Below, piece after piece: positions 47,309 through 56,976 of a stretch of 64,000 bases of DNA. The DNA is from Sediminibacterium sp. (GTDB taxonomy: Bacteria; Bacteroidota; Bacteroidia; Chitinophagales; Chitinophagaceae), in assembly GCA_030726065.1 (NCBI GenBank), contig JANREK010000035.1, positions 62,001 through 126,000 on the forward strand, given 5' to 3'. A program made the position numbers and the translations under genes. The notes below the pieces were generated by a model that made no database searches, was not told the origin of the DNA, and worked only from the letters and a program-made list of their open reading frames with translations. Within the stretch, counting starts at the first letter, position 1; each line of letters opens with the position of its first letter.

Positions 47309-47408
47309 TTTTGAGGCCCATTTTCCATTTGTTTTTTTTTTGCGGTTTTTTGCCTAAAAATTTATAGTTTAGGTATTCATTCATTGTCAAATAAGCAAAT
47401 TTATAATT

Positions 47409-50400
47409 ATGCGTATATCTATCTTAGGAAGCATTGTGTTAGCGAGTGTTATGTTAACGACAAACGTATCTGCACAAAAATCAAAAAAAGTAGCACCCAT
47501 GGTGGCTGCGTCTACTCCAAAAGTGGACATCAATAAAGTATTTAAAAACTGGAAGCCACGTAACGTAGGCCCTGCTTCTATGAGCGGTCGTGTTACCTCC
47601 ATTGATGTAGAAGTAGCAAATCCAAATAATATTTGGATAGGTGCTGCATCCGGGGGTGTTTGGAAAACGAGTAATAGTGGTGTTAGCTGGACGCCGGTTT
47701 TTGACGAACAGCCTATTTTAAATATTGGTGCTGTAGCCATGCAACAAAGTAATCCAAGTGTGGTATGGGTAGGAACAGGTGAGGGAAATCCAAGAAACTC
47801 AATCAGCATTGGAGAAGGTATTTATAAAACTTTGGATGCTGGTAAAACATGGAAAAGAATGGGACTAGAACAAACTAGAAACATTCACCGTGTGATTATT
47901 GATCCAACCAATCCAAATGTAGTTTATGCCGGTGCTATCGGAAACCCTTATGGACAAAGCAAAAACAGAGGTGTATATAAAACAACAGATGGTGGCGAAA
48001 CTTGGAATCAAATTTTATATACCAATGATACCTCAGGAGTGGGAGATATGATTATGGATCCAAAAAATCCATATAAATTATTAGTGGCCATGTGGCATCA
48101 CTATCGTAACCCCTATCATTTAGAAAGTGGTGGTAAGGGTAGTGGTATATATATGACCATTGATGGTGGAAAAAATTTCACAAAGTTGGGTAAAGAAAAT
48201 GGAATACCTGATGGTAATTTAGGTCGTGTGGGTATTACTATTAGTAAATCAAATCCTAACAGAGTTTATGCTTTAGTTGAATCAACTAAAAGTGGTTTGT
48301 ACAAGAGTGATGATGGTGGTTATAATTTTACTTTAGTTAATGCACAAAAATCTATCGTGGACAATCGTCCATTTTATTTCCAAGATATTATTTGTGATCC
48401 TTTAAACGAAAATACACTTTGGTACATAAGCCAAACAGTGGTGAAAAGTATAGATGCTGGTAAAAATTTTGAAACAGTTATTCCATACAGCGGCATACAT
48501 CCAGATCACCATGCATTTTGGATTCATCCAACAGATAATAAATTCATGGTCGATGGAAATGATGGGGGTATTGGTATTACAAGAGACGGAGGAAAAACAT
48601 GGATGTTTGATGAAAAAATTCCAGTAGGACAATTTTATCATGTAAATGTAGATAATGAAATACCGTATCATATTATGGGGGGCATGCAGGACAATGGTTC
48701 ATGGAGAGGTCCGGCGTATACATTTATTGATGGAGGAATTAAAAACTTCTATTGGGATAATTTGTGGGGTGGAGATGGCTTTGACGTAATGCCTGATCCT
48801 GAAGATGCAAATTGGGTATATGCAATGAGTCAAGGTGGTTCCGTTGGAAGATATAATACTGCCACGGGCGAACAAACTTATATTAAACCGCCAGCACCAG
48901 ATGCAACAACACTGATGCGTTTTAACTGGAATGCTGCTATTGCGCAGGATCCATTTGATAAAAAAACAATTTATTTCGGTTCTCAATTTTTACACAAGAG
49001 TACAAACAAGGGTGCATCTTGGAAAATAATTTCATCTGATTTAACGACCAATGATAGTGCTAAAATTGACCAAACAAATAATGGTGGATTGAGTGTCGAT
49101 ATTACAGGTGCTGAAAATCATTGTACCATCTTAACGATTGCGCCATCCAGTGTTCAAAAGGATTTAATATGGATAGGTACTGATGATGGCAATATTCAAT
49201 TTACATCCAATGGAGGAACTACTTGGAATAATGTAACTGCAAATATTACAGGACTTCCTAAAGGCGCATGGATTGCACAAGTGCGTACTTCAACTTATAA
49301 TGCGAATGAAGTATTTGTAGTTGCAAATAATTATAGACAAGGTGATTTTGCTCCTTATGTTTTCAGAACAACGGATCAAGGAAAAACTTGGACTAATATT
49401 TTAAGTGCTGCAAAAGTGACGGGATATGCTTTAACAGTGATACAGGACATTGCTGAGCCTAATCTATTTTTTGTAGGAACAGAGCAAGGTATGTTTGTGA
49501 GTTTAGATAATGCAGAAACTTTCCAACAATGGAAAAATGGATATCCTTCGGTATCCACTTATGATTTTGCTATACAAGAAAGAGAAGCAGATTTAGCAAT
49601 TGCAACATTTGGACGTGCGATGTGGGTATTAGATGATATTCGCCCTTTACGAAAATTAGCAAAAAACAAAGGAGAAGTTACTGACTTCTTTATATCTGCA
49701 CCTCCATCAAGCATTAATGCAACATTTAAGAATTCATCTTATGAGTGGAGCACATGGGGAATGTATGATGGTGAAAATAGACCAGGTGGATATCCCGTAT
49801 CTATATTTTTAATGGATTCAATTAAAAGTGTAAAAGTTCAAATCAAAGACGCAAACGATAAAGATATTAGAAACTTGACTTTTAAAGTGGATTCAGGCTT
49901 AACAAAAAATTATTGGAGATATGAGCAAAAAGGAACGCGCGGTGCTGGTATGCCAAAATTAGGAGCCGCTGGTGGAGGTGGACGAAGAATGATGTTTTAT
50001 CCAAGTGCAGGATTAGAGAAAGATAGAGAATACAGAGGAAGAGCTGTTTTAGCTGGAAAATATAAATTAATTGTTACTGCTAAAAATAAGAAAGATTCTA
50101 TCTGGTTGGAAGTGAAGGACGATGTTAGAGTGACCAATAAAACGGAGATTGTAAAAAAACAAGACGAAATGATGGCAAAGTTTCAGCCAAGCGCGGATAA
50201 GTTAAACATGGTGATGGATCAGTTGGATGAAGTAGATGCTTTATTATTACAATTGACAGCTGAGTGGAAAGATAAAAAAGACAAAGGGTTAGACACACTG
50301 AATAAAACGCATAAAAAAGTAGCCGCAAGTGCTAAAAAATTACGTGAATTTATCTCAGGTAAACCTCAAGTCAAGCAAGGATATGGAACAGTGGATGTCA

Positions 50401-50621
50401 TTACACCAATGTCAACTATTAGAGCTGCGACCATATTAATTATTGGTAAAAATACCATCCCTGGTGAGCAAGAAGAACAAAAATTAAAAGATGCGGAGGC
50501 GGCAATCCAAACTGTGGTGGCAAAAGCAAATGAGTTCTTTGCAAATGAATGGGCTTCTTTCAGAAAATTAGTAGAAGCAACCCCTATTAAAAAATTCAAG
50601 GATTACGAAGTCATTAAATAA
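47409..50621 (+). CDS. Exported sortilin/VPS10-like beta-propeller protein, copy 1
   Basis: A 1070-residue exported protein (signal peptide ending VSAQ near residue 23). Residues about 45-740 carry about eleven Asp-box (BNR) turns such as GVWKTSNSGVSW, GVYKTTDGGETW and GIGITRDGGKTW, typical of the sortilin/VPS10 and photosystem-stability-like propeller families. The last 300 residues have a strand-rich part with a glycine-arginine patch (GAAGGGGRRMM) and a helical tail. In Bacteroidota such proteins are often labelled glycosyl hydrolase, but I see no glycosidase catalytic pair and would not assign a reaction. A paralogue follows after 73 bases. Confidence 0.85.
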   Translation: MRISILGSIVLASVMLTTNVSAQKSKKVAPMVAASTPKVDINKVFKNWKPRNVGPASMSGRVTSIDVEVANPNNIWIGAASGGVWKTSNSGVSWTPVFDEQPILNIGAVAMQQSNPSVVWVGTGEGNPRNSISIGEGIYKTLDAGKTWKRMGLEQTRNIHRVIIDPTNPNVVYAGAIGNPYGQSKNRGVYKTTDGGETWNQILYTNDTSGVGDMIMDPKNPYKLLVAMWHHYRNPYHLESGGKGSGIYMTIDGGKNFTKLGKENGIPDGNLGRVGITISKSNPNRVYALVESTKSGLYKSDDGGYNFTLVNAQKSIVDNRPFYFQDIICDPLNENTLWYISQTVVKSIDAGKNFETVIPYSGIHPDHHAFWIHPTDNKFMVDGNDGGIGITRDGGKTWMFDEKIPVGQFYHVNVDNEIPYHIMGGMQDNGSWRGPAYTFIDGGIKNFYWDNLWGGDGFDVMPDPEDANWVYAMSQGGSVGRYNTATGEQTYIKPPAPDATTLMRFNWNAAIAQDPFDKKTIYFGSQFLHKSTNKGASWKIISSDLTTNDSAKIDQTNNGGLSVDITGAENHCTILTIAPSSVQKDLIWIGTDDGNIQFTSNGGTTWNNVTANITGLPKGAWIAQVRTSTYNANEVFVVANNYRQGDFAPYVFRTTDQGKTWTNILSAAKVTGYALTVIQDIAEPNLFFVGTEQGMFVSLDNAETFQQWKNGYPSVSTYDFAIQEREADLAIATFGRAMWVLDDIRPLRKLAKNKGEVTDFFISAPPSSINATFKNSSYEWSTWGMYDGENRPGGYPVSIFLMDSIKSVKVQIKDANDKDIRNLTFKVDSGLTKNYWRYEQKGTRGAGMPKLGAAGGGGRRMMFYPSAGLEKDREYRGRAVLAGKYKLIVTAKNKKDSIWLEVKDDVRVTNKTEIVKKQDEMMAKFQPSADKLNMVMDQLDEVDALLLQLTAEWKDKKDKGLDTLNKTHKKVAASAKKLREFISGKPQVKQGYGTVDVITPMSTIRAATILIIGKNTIPGEQEEQKLKDAEAAIQTVVAKANEFFANEWASFRKLVEATPIKKFKDYEVIK

Positions 50622-50630
50622 TTTTATCAA

Positions 50631-50664
50631 CGACCCCTTCCCAAACAGGAGGGGTCGTTTTTTT
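50631..50664 (+). terminator. Rho-independent terminator between the propeller paralogues
   Basis: Stem cgacccct-tcc / gga-ggggtcg with a one-base bulge, followed by seven T. It lies 9 bases after the first propeller gene and 30 bases before the second, so the two are probably separate transcripts or differ in dosage. Confidence 0.8.
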
Positions 50665-50694
50665 AATCTCTATTTATATTAATAATTAATACAC

Positions 50695-53600
50695 ATGAAA
50701 AAAATATTTTTATTTGCCACACTGATTACAGGTTTGTTTAGCAGTATTGCGGTGATGGCGCAAAAGAAAAAAGCAGTTGCAGCAACTCCTGCGCCGCAAG
50801 TGAGTTTAGCAAAGGATCCTATTATTAAGGAGCAATCCTTTCGTTTATTAGGACCCTTCAGAGGCGGAAGAGCAGCGGCTGGTGTTGGTTCCTATTCTGA
50901 TGTAAATACATTTTATATGGGTGCCACTGGGGGTGGTGTATGGAAAACAATAGATGCAGGAAATAATTGGAAAAATATTTCTGACGGTTATTTTGGCGGA
51001 TCTATTGGGGCCATTGCGATAGCGCCATCCAATGAATCTGTGATATATGTTGGCGAAGGGGAAAACTCAATGCGTGGTAATGTGAGTGAAGGTTTAGATG
51101 GGATGTGGAAGTCAACTGACGATGGTAGAACATGGAAAAATATTGGATTAAAAGAAGCAAGACATATTGTTCGACTTATTGTGCATCCTAAAAATCCAGA
51201 TATTGTTTGGGCGGCAGTGATGGGTCATTTATTTGGACCCAATGAAACAAGAGGCGTGTTTAAAAGTATCGATGGTGGACAAACATGGAAAAAAGTATTG
51301 TATGTAAATCCACAAACTGGTGCAAGTGATTTAATTATCGACCCTACTAATCCTGAAACTTTATATGCAGGTACTTGGCAATTAATTCGTACACCCTATA
51401 GTTTAGAAAGTGGCGGCGAAGGATCTGGCTTATACAAAAGTACAGATGGTGGTGAAACTTGGAACTCCATTAAATCCAATAAAGGATTTCCTAAAGGGGT
51501 GTGGGGTATCACGGGTATTGCAGTAGCAAAATCAAATCCTGATAAGTTGTATGCAATCATTGAAAATGCAAAAGGAGGATTATATACGTCGGAGAATGCA
51601 GGTAAAACTTGGGCATTAATTAATAGTGATAATAATATTCGTCAAAGAGCTTGGTATTATACTAAAGTATTTGTGGATCCAGCCGATGAAAATAAAGTGT
51701 ATTGCCCCAATGTAAACTTTATGATGTCAAGCGATGGTGGACGAAGTTTTGTAGCAGGAAGAACACCGCATGGCGATCATCATGACTTATGGATTGATCC
51801 TAAAAACGGAAAGCGCATGATTGTTGCAGATGATGGTGGCGCGCAAGTAAGTTTAGATGGTGCAAAAAACTGGAGCACAATGATGAATCAACCCACTGTA
51901 CAACTATATCGCTTAAGTACAGATAATCATTTCCCTTATCGCGTATTAGGTGCGCAACAAGATAATTCTGCATTCAGAATTTTATCAAGCACTTATGGTG
52001 CATATATTGGTGAAAATGATTTTGATGTTACAGCAGGTGGTGAAAGTGGCTATATTGTTGCTGATCCTACGAATAGTGATATTGTTTATGGTGGATCTTA
52101 TGGTGGTTTAATTACAAGATATGATCACAAAACTGGCGAGAACAGAGTGATTAATGTATGGCCTGACAATCCAATGGGCGCAGGTGCAGAAGCGATGAAG
52201 TATCGTTTCCAATGGAATCATCCAATTTTCTTTTCTCCGCACAATCCAAAAAAATTGTACACGGCAGGTAATCATTTATTTGTCACTGAAAATGAAGGCG
52301 CAAGTTGGAATATGTTATCACCTGACTTAACGACCAATGACAAGAGTCGTCAAAAAAGTTCAGGGGGTCCCATCACACAGGACAATACCAGTGTAGAATA
52401 TTATTGTACCATTTTTACTGCTGCTGAATCACCATTAGAAAAGGATTTGTTATGGACAGGAAGTGATGATGGTATCATTAATGTAAGTAAGGATGGCGGA
52501 AAAAATTGGAAAAATGTAACACCAAAGGATATTCCACAATGGATGATGTGGAACCGTGTTGAAATAGATCCTATCAGAAAAGGAACTGCTTATTTTGCGG
52601 GGACACGTTATAAATTAGATGACTTTACTCCTTATTTGTATGTGACGTATGATTATGGTGAAACTTGGGAAAAAATAACCAATGGTATTGATCCAATGCA
52701 TTTCACAAGAGCTATTGTTGCTAGTCCTCGTAAAGCAGGTGTGTTATTTGCTGGAACAGAGTATGGACTGTATATATCTGTAAATGATGGAAAAAATTGG
52801 GAGCCCTTCCAATTAAATTTACCCAAAACACCTATAACAGATTTATTAATCCGTGATCATAATTTAATTGTTGCAACACAAGGTCGTAGCATTTATATTT
52901 TAGATGACTTAAGATTCATCGAAAATCACGAAGCTTCAAATACCACTGCAAACAAAGTGTTTCCAATTGCAAAAACATATCGGGTACCACCACAAATGGG
53001 TGGAAGACGAGGTCGTGGCATGATTACGAGTGCACCGAATAATGTGGGCACGAACCCGCGTAAGGGCGTCGTGATTAATTATTGGAATGCAAATACTTCT
53101 GATTCTACAAGAGTTATGATCAGCATATTGGATGATCAAAAAAAGGTCATCAGAACGTTTAATCAAAATGATGTTGGCGGACCAAGTTCGGAAGCTGGAT
53201 TCCAAAATTTTGTTTGGAATATGTACCATAAAGAAATTGAAAAGCCTGAGGAAGGTTTGATTCTTTGGAATGGTGCAACGAGTCCGGTATTAGCCGCGCC
53301 AGGAAATTATTTTGCAAAAGTGATTATTGATAAAGATTCGACTGAATTGCCTTTTGAAATTGTAGCGGATCCAAATTACAAAGTAAGTAATGCTGATTTA
53401 AAAGCACAGGAACAATTTTTATTGTCTGTAGCAGATAATTTTAGTTCCATTATGAAAACATTAAAAGGGATTAAAGAAATAAGAACACAAATACAAACAG
53501 TACAAAAGAAAACAAAGGATACGAGCTTCCAAAAGCAATCCAATACGATTTTGGCTAGCCTAAAGACGATTGAGGAAGCCTTACATCAAACAAAAGCGAA

Positions 53601-53835
53601 GAGCGGACAGGATGTTTTAAATTATCCTATTCGTTTGGATGATAAAATTGCAGGGGTATTTGGATCTGCATCATCAGGTTACACCGCTCCAACCAAGCAG
53701 GTACAAGAAACCTTTGTGGATTTAAAAGCGAAAGTGGATGTGCAATTAAAGCTATATAATGATTTGAAAAATGAAGATATTAAGGCGTTAAACGAAGCCG
53801 TACATAAATTAGGAATTCCAGTGATTGGTAATTAG
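50695..53835 (+). CDS. Exported sortilin/VPS10-like beta-propeller protein, copy 2
   Basis: A 1046-residue paralogue of the preceding gene with a signal peptide ending VMAQ near residue 22. It has about eleven Asp-box turns, among them GVWKTIDAGNNW, GLYKSTDGGETW and GIINVSKDGGKNW. The histidine-rich stretch HGDHHDLWIDP corresponds to HPDHHAFWIHP in copy 1, and both have the same C-terminal layout, including a glycine-arginine patch (QMGGRRGRGM). The copies are clearly diverged, so the duplication is old. Binding or processing of secreted peptides or polysaccharide is possible but not shown. Confidence 0.85.
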   Translation: MKKIFLFATLITGLFSSIAVMAQKKKAVAATPAPQVSLAKDPIIKEQSFRLLGPFRGGRAAAGVGSYSDVNTFYMGATGGGVWKTIDAGNNWKNISDGYFGGSIGAIAIAPSNESVIYVGEGENSMRGNVSEGLDGMWKSTDDGRTWKNIGLKEARHIVRLIVHPKNPDIVWAAVMGHLFGPNETRGVFKSIDGGQTWKKVLYVNPQTGASDLIIDPTNPETLYAGTWQLIRTPYSLESGGEGSGLYKSTDGGETWNSIKSNKGFPKGVWGITGIAVAKSNPDKLYAIIENAKGGLYTSENAGKTWALINSDNNIRQRAWYYTKVFVDPADENKVYCPNVNFMMSSDGGRSFVAGRTPHGDHHDLWIDPKNGKRMIVADDGGAQVSLDGAKNWSTMMNQPTVQLYRLSTDNHFPYRVLGAQQDNSAFRILSSTYGAYIGENDFDVTAGGESGYIVADPTNSDIVYGGSYGGLITRYDHKTGENRVINVWPDNPMGAGAEAMKYRFQWNHPIFFSPHNPKKLYTAGNHLFVTENEGASWNMLSPDLTTNDKSRQKSSGGPITQDNTSVEYYCTIFTAAESPLEKDLLWTGSDDGIINVSKDGGKNWKNVTPKDIPQWMMWNRVEIDPIRKGTAYFAGTRYKLDDFTPYLYVTYDYGETWEKITNGIDPMHFTRAIVASPRKAGVLFAGTEYGLYISVNDGKNWEPFQLNLPKTPITDLLIRDHNLIVATQGRSIYILDDLRFIENHEASNTTANKVFPIAKTYRVPPQMGGRRGRGMITSAPNNVGTNPRKGVVINYWNANTSDSTRVMISILDDQKKVIRTFNQNDVGGPSSEAGFQNFVWNMYHKEIEKPEEGLILWNGATSPVLAAPGNYFAKVIIDKDSTELPFEIVADPNYKVSNADLKAQEQFLLSVADNFSSIMKTLKGIKEIRTQIQTVQKKTKDTSFQKQSNTILASLKTIEEALHQTKAKSGQDVLNYPIRLDDKIAGVFGSASSGYTAPTKQVQETFVDLKAKVDVQLKLYNDLKNEDIKALNEAVHKLGIPVIGN

Positions 53836-53854
53836 TAATTTAAAACTATGATAC

Positions 53855-53890
53855 AAAAAAAGCGTCCCGAGAAATCGGGACGCTTTTTTT
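53855..53890. terminator. Perfect 16-bp-arm hairpin with GAAA loop, bidirectional terminator
   Basis: Arm aaaaaaagcgtcccga and its exact reverse complement enclose gaaa, a stable GNRA tetraloop. With A-runs and T-runs on both sides it can terminate both the second propeller gene and the convergent muramidase gene. Confidence 0.88.
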
Positions 53891-53966
53891 GTTGGTAGTA
53901 TATTGGTCCTTTTTTATACCTGATTGCACAAATGTATATAGTTGCCTATGGGCTCAAAAAATAAGG

Positions 53967-55175
53967 TTATTCAAAATCAGTATATAGTAAATATTTTTTA
54001 CGCATTATTTTATATGCTGTTAAGCGGGGTTCCCAACTTTTACGAATCTCCGCTTCTGAAGTACCTGCAATTAATTGCTGCATTAAGGTTGCGTTACCTG
54101 CAAGCTTATTAAAAAAGTAAGCCGTGGGTTCGCCCGATTTAGGACGAATAAAAAAGGAATCCTTTTGTGGGAAGCTTTTATAAATTTCAATGATGAGTGC
54201 GATGTCAATTTGATTTTTAGGTGGTGTCACTTTTGATAAATCCCAGCCATAACATTTTTGTCCATATAATTTCGAACTCATTGCACCTACACGTGGCGCT
54301 GGGGTAAAGCTATATTGCTCACTCGTTATACTTGGATGTCCAATATTTGCAAATGCATTTGGGGTACCTCGGCCTTCACTTAACACAGTGCCTTCGATTA
54401 AGCAGGTAGTGGGATACCAATAAATGGAATTCATACTTGCCAAGTTAGGTGATGGCGCTACATCCAAGGTATACATGGATGTATGTGTGTAGTTTTTATT
54501 TTGAATAATTGTAAGGGATAAGTTAGCTTTTCCATCTACTACTTTCAACCAATTCTCCCCTTTTAATAATTGTGCATATTCGCCCATGGTTAAACCATAC
54601 ACAGTGGGGATAGCGTTTTTACCTACACCACTTGAATAAGGCGCTTCCAAAACAGGACCATCCACAAAATGTCCATTGGGGTTGGGACAATCTAAAATAA
54701 TGACCGGCTTATTATTGGCCATCGCCGCTTCCATATAATATTGTAAGGAGTTGATATACGTATAAAAACGAGTACCTACATCCTGCACATCAAATAACAT
54801 GATATCTACATCCGATAAATCATTGGCATCCGGTGCACTTTTTTTACCGTACAAGGAAACTATTTTAATGCCGGTTTTTGGATCAATTTCATCGGATACT
54901 TTTTCGCCAGCATCAGCAGTCCCTCTTAATCCATGCTCGGGGGTGAATATTTTTTGTATTTGAATACCCGCTGCTTTTAAAGTATCAATTAAGTGTTTGC
55001 CATTAATAGTCGCACTTTGATTGGTAAATAAACTAACCCTTTTTCCTTTTAATAAAGGAAAGTATTTTTCCGTTTGGTAAGCACCTGGTAAAATAGGCTT
55101 AGTTTTTTGTGCAGTCACGACCAATGAACTGGCAAGCAGTAGGATGCTAACAAATAGACAGCTGATTTTTTTCAT
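53967..55175 (-). CDS. NamZ-type (DUF1343) exo-beta-N-acetylmuramidase
   Basis: A 402-residue exported protein from the Met at 55175 (MKKISCLFVSILLLASSLVVTAQ); the track's extra 8 residues before it do not improve the signal. The DUF1343 family reads through VSLFTNQSATINGKHLIDTL, IFTPEHGLRG, LFDVQDVGTRFYTYI, LDCPNPNG, and EGTVLSEGRGTPNAF. The family's characterised member, B. subtilis NamZ, removes terminal N-acetylmuramic acid from peptidoglycan fragments. Here it would act in the periplasm in wall recycling. The gene is isolated from other recycling genes. Confidence 0.9.
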   Translation of the reverse strand: MKKISCLFVSILLLASSLVVTAQKTKPILPGAYQTEKYFPLLKGKRVSLFTNQSATINGKHLIDTLKAAGIQIQKIFTPEHGLRGTADAGEKVSDEIDPKTGIKIVSLYGKKSAPDANDLSDVDIMLFDVQDVGTRFYTYINSLQYYMEAAMANNKPVIILDCPNPNGHFVDGPVLEAPYSSGVGKNAIPTVYGLTMGEYAQLLKGENWLKVVDGKANLSLTIIQNKNYTHTSMYTLDVAPSPNLASMNSIYWYPTTCLIEGTVLSEGRGTPNAFANIGHPSITSEQYSFTPAPRVGAMSSKLYGQKCYGWDLSKVTPPKNQIDIALIIEIYKSFPQKDSFFIRPKSGEPTAYFFNKLAGNATLMQQLIAGTSEAEIRKSWEPRLTAYKIMRKKYLLYTDFE

Positions 55176-55238
55176 ATTAAATGGTATCATTGAAAACACA
55201 ATTTAGTATAAAAATAAAAGCAGCGATGTGTTTTTTGA

Positions 55239-56921
55239 TTAACTCAGGTATTTGCCAACAATCGGCATACGACGACCTACACCAAAGGCCTTTGGTGAAA
55301 TGCGAATGATGGGGCAGAACTGATTTCTTTTGTACTCATTATTATTGACCATCTTAAGTGTTCTATCCACCAGCGCATTGTCAAAACCTAATGCTTTTAT
55401 ATCATTCGGGTTGGCACGCCTTTCAATATATTGGTAAAGTATTTGATCCAAAACTGCATAATCAGGTATGCTATCGCTGTCCTTTTGATTTGGTCTTAGT
55501 TCGGCACTAGGTGCTTTGGTAATGATATTTTTTGGTATGATTTCTTGGTGGCGGTTAATGTATTTGGCAAGTTCATACACTTGTAATTTATAGCAATCCC
55601 CTAATACCCCTAAGCCACCCGCCATATCTCCATACAATGTACCATAACCCGTGGCTAGTTCACTTTTATTAGAAGTGTTTAATAAAATGTAGCCAAACTT
55701 ATTAGCAATGGCCATTAATATATTACCCCTTGACCTGCTTTGTATATTTTCCTCAGCCAATGAAAATGGCAGGTCCTTAAATAATGGCTTTAAGGTGGTA
55801 AGGAATTCCTCATATACTTCCTGAATAGGAATAATATCATATTTGTTATCCAAATTTTGACTTAACGCCACTGCATCATTTACGGAATGATCCGTTGAGT
55901 AAGGGGATGGCATTAAAACCGCGTGCACATTTTCTTTGCCCAAGGCTTCGCAGGCTATAGCTAAAGTCACTGCCGAATCAATACCTCCAGAGGATCCAAT
56001 AATAGCTTTGGTGAATCCCATTTTATTAAAATAATCCTTTACGCCTAACACTAAAGCTTGATACACTTGTTCAATATTTAATGTGGGAATTAATGTGATT
56101 GGATTTAATTCTTTGTTTGGCATACGGTTTGCAGGCTCTAAGATAGGTGCGTTAATAGTACCGTCATCATTACATTCAAAAGTGGCTAATGCAGATTCAA
56201 ACATAGGAAGGGCCCCACATAAATTTGCATCTTTATCAAACACCAATGAACTACCATCAAAAACAATTTCTGTTTGGCTTCCTACTGCATTACAATAAAA
56301 TAAAGGGATTTTATATTTTAATACATTTGATTTGATCGTCGCTTTACGATCTTCGTCATGCGTATAATCAAAAGGAGAGGCACTTAGGTTGAGTAAAATG
56401 GTAGGGTCTTGGTCCATCATTTTATCCATGGGACAAATTCGGTACAATGGATTATCGCCCAAATTCCAAATATCCTCACAAATAGTAATCGCTAATCTCT
56501 GTCCTTTAAATTCAATCACCTTCCATTCGTCTGCTGGTTCGAAATATCTGTTTTCATCAAAAACGTCGTAGGTAGGTAATAATGTTTTGTGAATTTCAGC
56601 GACCACTTTTTGTTCATACAAGAAAAAGGCCGCGTTGTATAAATCCTTTCCTTTTTTATTTGGGTTGCGTGCTGGACTTCCAATTAAAACGCCAATGGTA
56701 TCGGCCGCTTGTTTGATTGCATCAATGCTTTGGTAGCATTTATTAATAAAATCTTCAAATTCAACAAAGTCCCTTGCAGGGTATCCGCAAACACTCATCT
56801 CACTAAACAATATAAAATCAGCACCTTGATTTTTTGCGGCTTCAATGGCGCCTAATATCTTTTCGGTGTTTTGTTCAAAATTGCCAATATGATAGTTCTG
56901 TTGTGCAATGCAAATCTTCAT
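55239..56921 (-). CDS. nadE: Glutamine-dependent NAD+ synthetase
   Basis: Last step of NAD synthesis: amidates deamido-NAD using ammonia taken from glutamine. It has 560 residues from the Met at 56921 (MKICIAQQNYHIGN); the track's 33 extra residues lie in the divergent gap and are not conserved-looking. The N-terminal nitrilase-type glutaminase has the triad Glu41 (FSEMSVCGYP), Lys112 (HKTLLPTYDVFDE) and Cys148 (CEDIW). The C-terminal synthetase has the P-loop GSSGGIDSAV. It is divergent from the GldB-like gene, an arrangement seen in other Bacteroidota. Confidence 0.96.
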   Translation of the reverse strand: MKICIAQQNYHIGNFEQNTEKILGAIEAAKNQGADFILFSEMSVCGYPARDFVEFEDFINKCYQSIDAIKQAADTIGVLIGSPARNPNKKGKDLYNAAFFLYEQKVVAEIHKTLLPTYDVFDENRYFEPADEWKVIEFKGQRLAITICEDIWNLGDNPLYRICPMDKMMDQDPTILLNLSASPFDYTHDEDRKATIKSNVLKYKIPLFYCNAVGSQTEIVFDGSSLVFDKDANLCGALPMFESALATFECNDDGTINAPILEPANRMPNKELNPITLIPTLNIEQVYQALVLGVKDYFNKMGFTKAIIGSSGGIDSAVTLAIACEALGKENVHAVLMPSPYSTDHSVNDAVALSQNLDNKYDIIPIQEVYEEFLTTLKPLFKDLPFSLAEENIQSRSRGNILMAIANKFGYILLNTSNKSELATGYGTLYGDMAGGLGVLGDCYKLQVYELAKYINRHQEIIPKNIITKAPSAELRPNQKDSDSIPDYAVLDQILYQYIERRANPNDIKALGFDNALVDRTLKMVNNNEYKRNQFCPIIRISPKAFGVGRRMPIVGKYLS

Positions 56922-56965
56922 GGGGCAAAGGTCGGTTTTTAACAGAAATAACCTCGCTTTTTTTG

Positions 56966-56973
56966 TACTTTCG
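56966..56973 (+). promoter_or_regulatory. -7-like box (TACTTTCG) three bases before the GldB-like gene
   Basis: One base off TAnnTTTG, followed by agg and the ATG at 56977. On the opposite strand gACCTTTG (56926-56933) lies 4 bases before the nadE ATG. Both genes of this 55-base divergent gap may therefore be leaderless. Confidence 0.4.
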
Positions 56974-56976
56974 AGG

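Noticed and set aside
47309-47350. T-rich stretch after the thiolase gene
   Set aside because: Ten Ts in a row but no hairpin before them, so not called as a Rho-independent terminator.
47600-53400. Repeated GG(E/K)TW-type coding repeats resembling a repeat array
   Set aside because: These are diverged Asp-box turns of beta-propellers, not DNA repeats or a CRISPR array.
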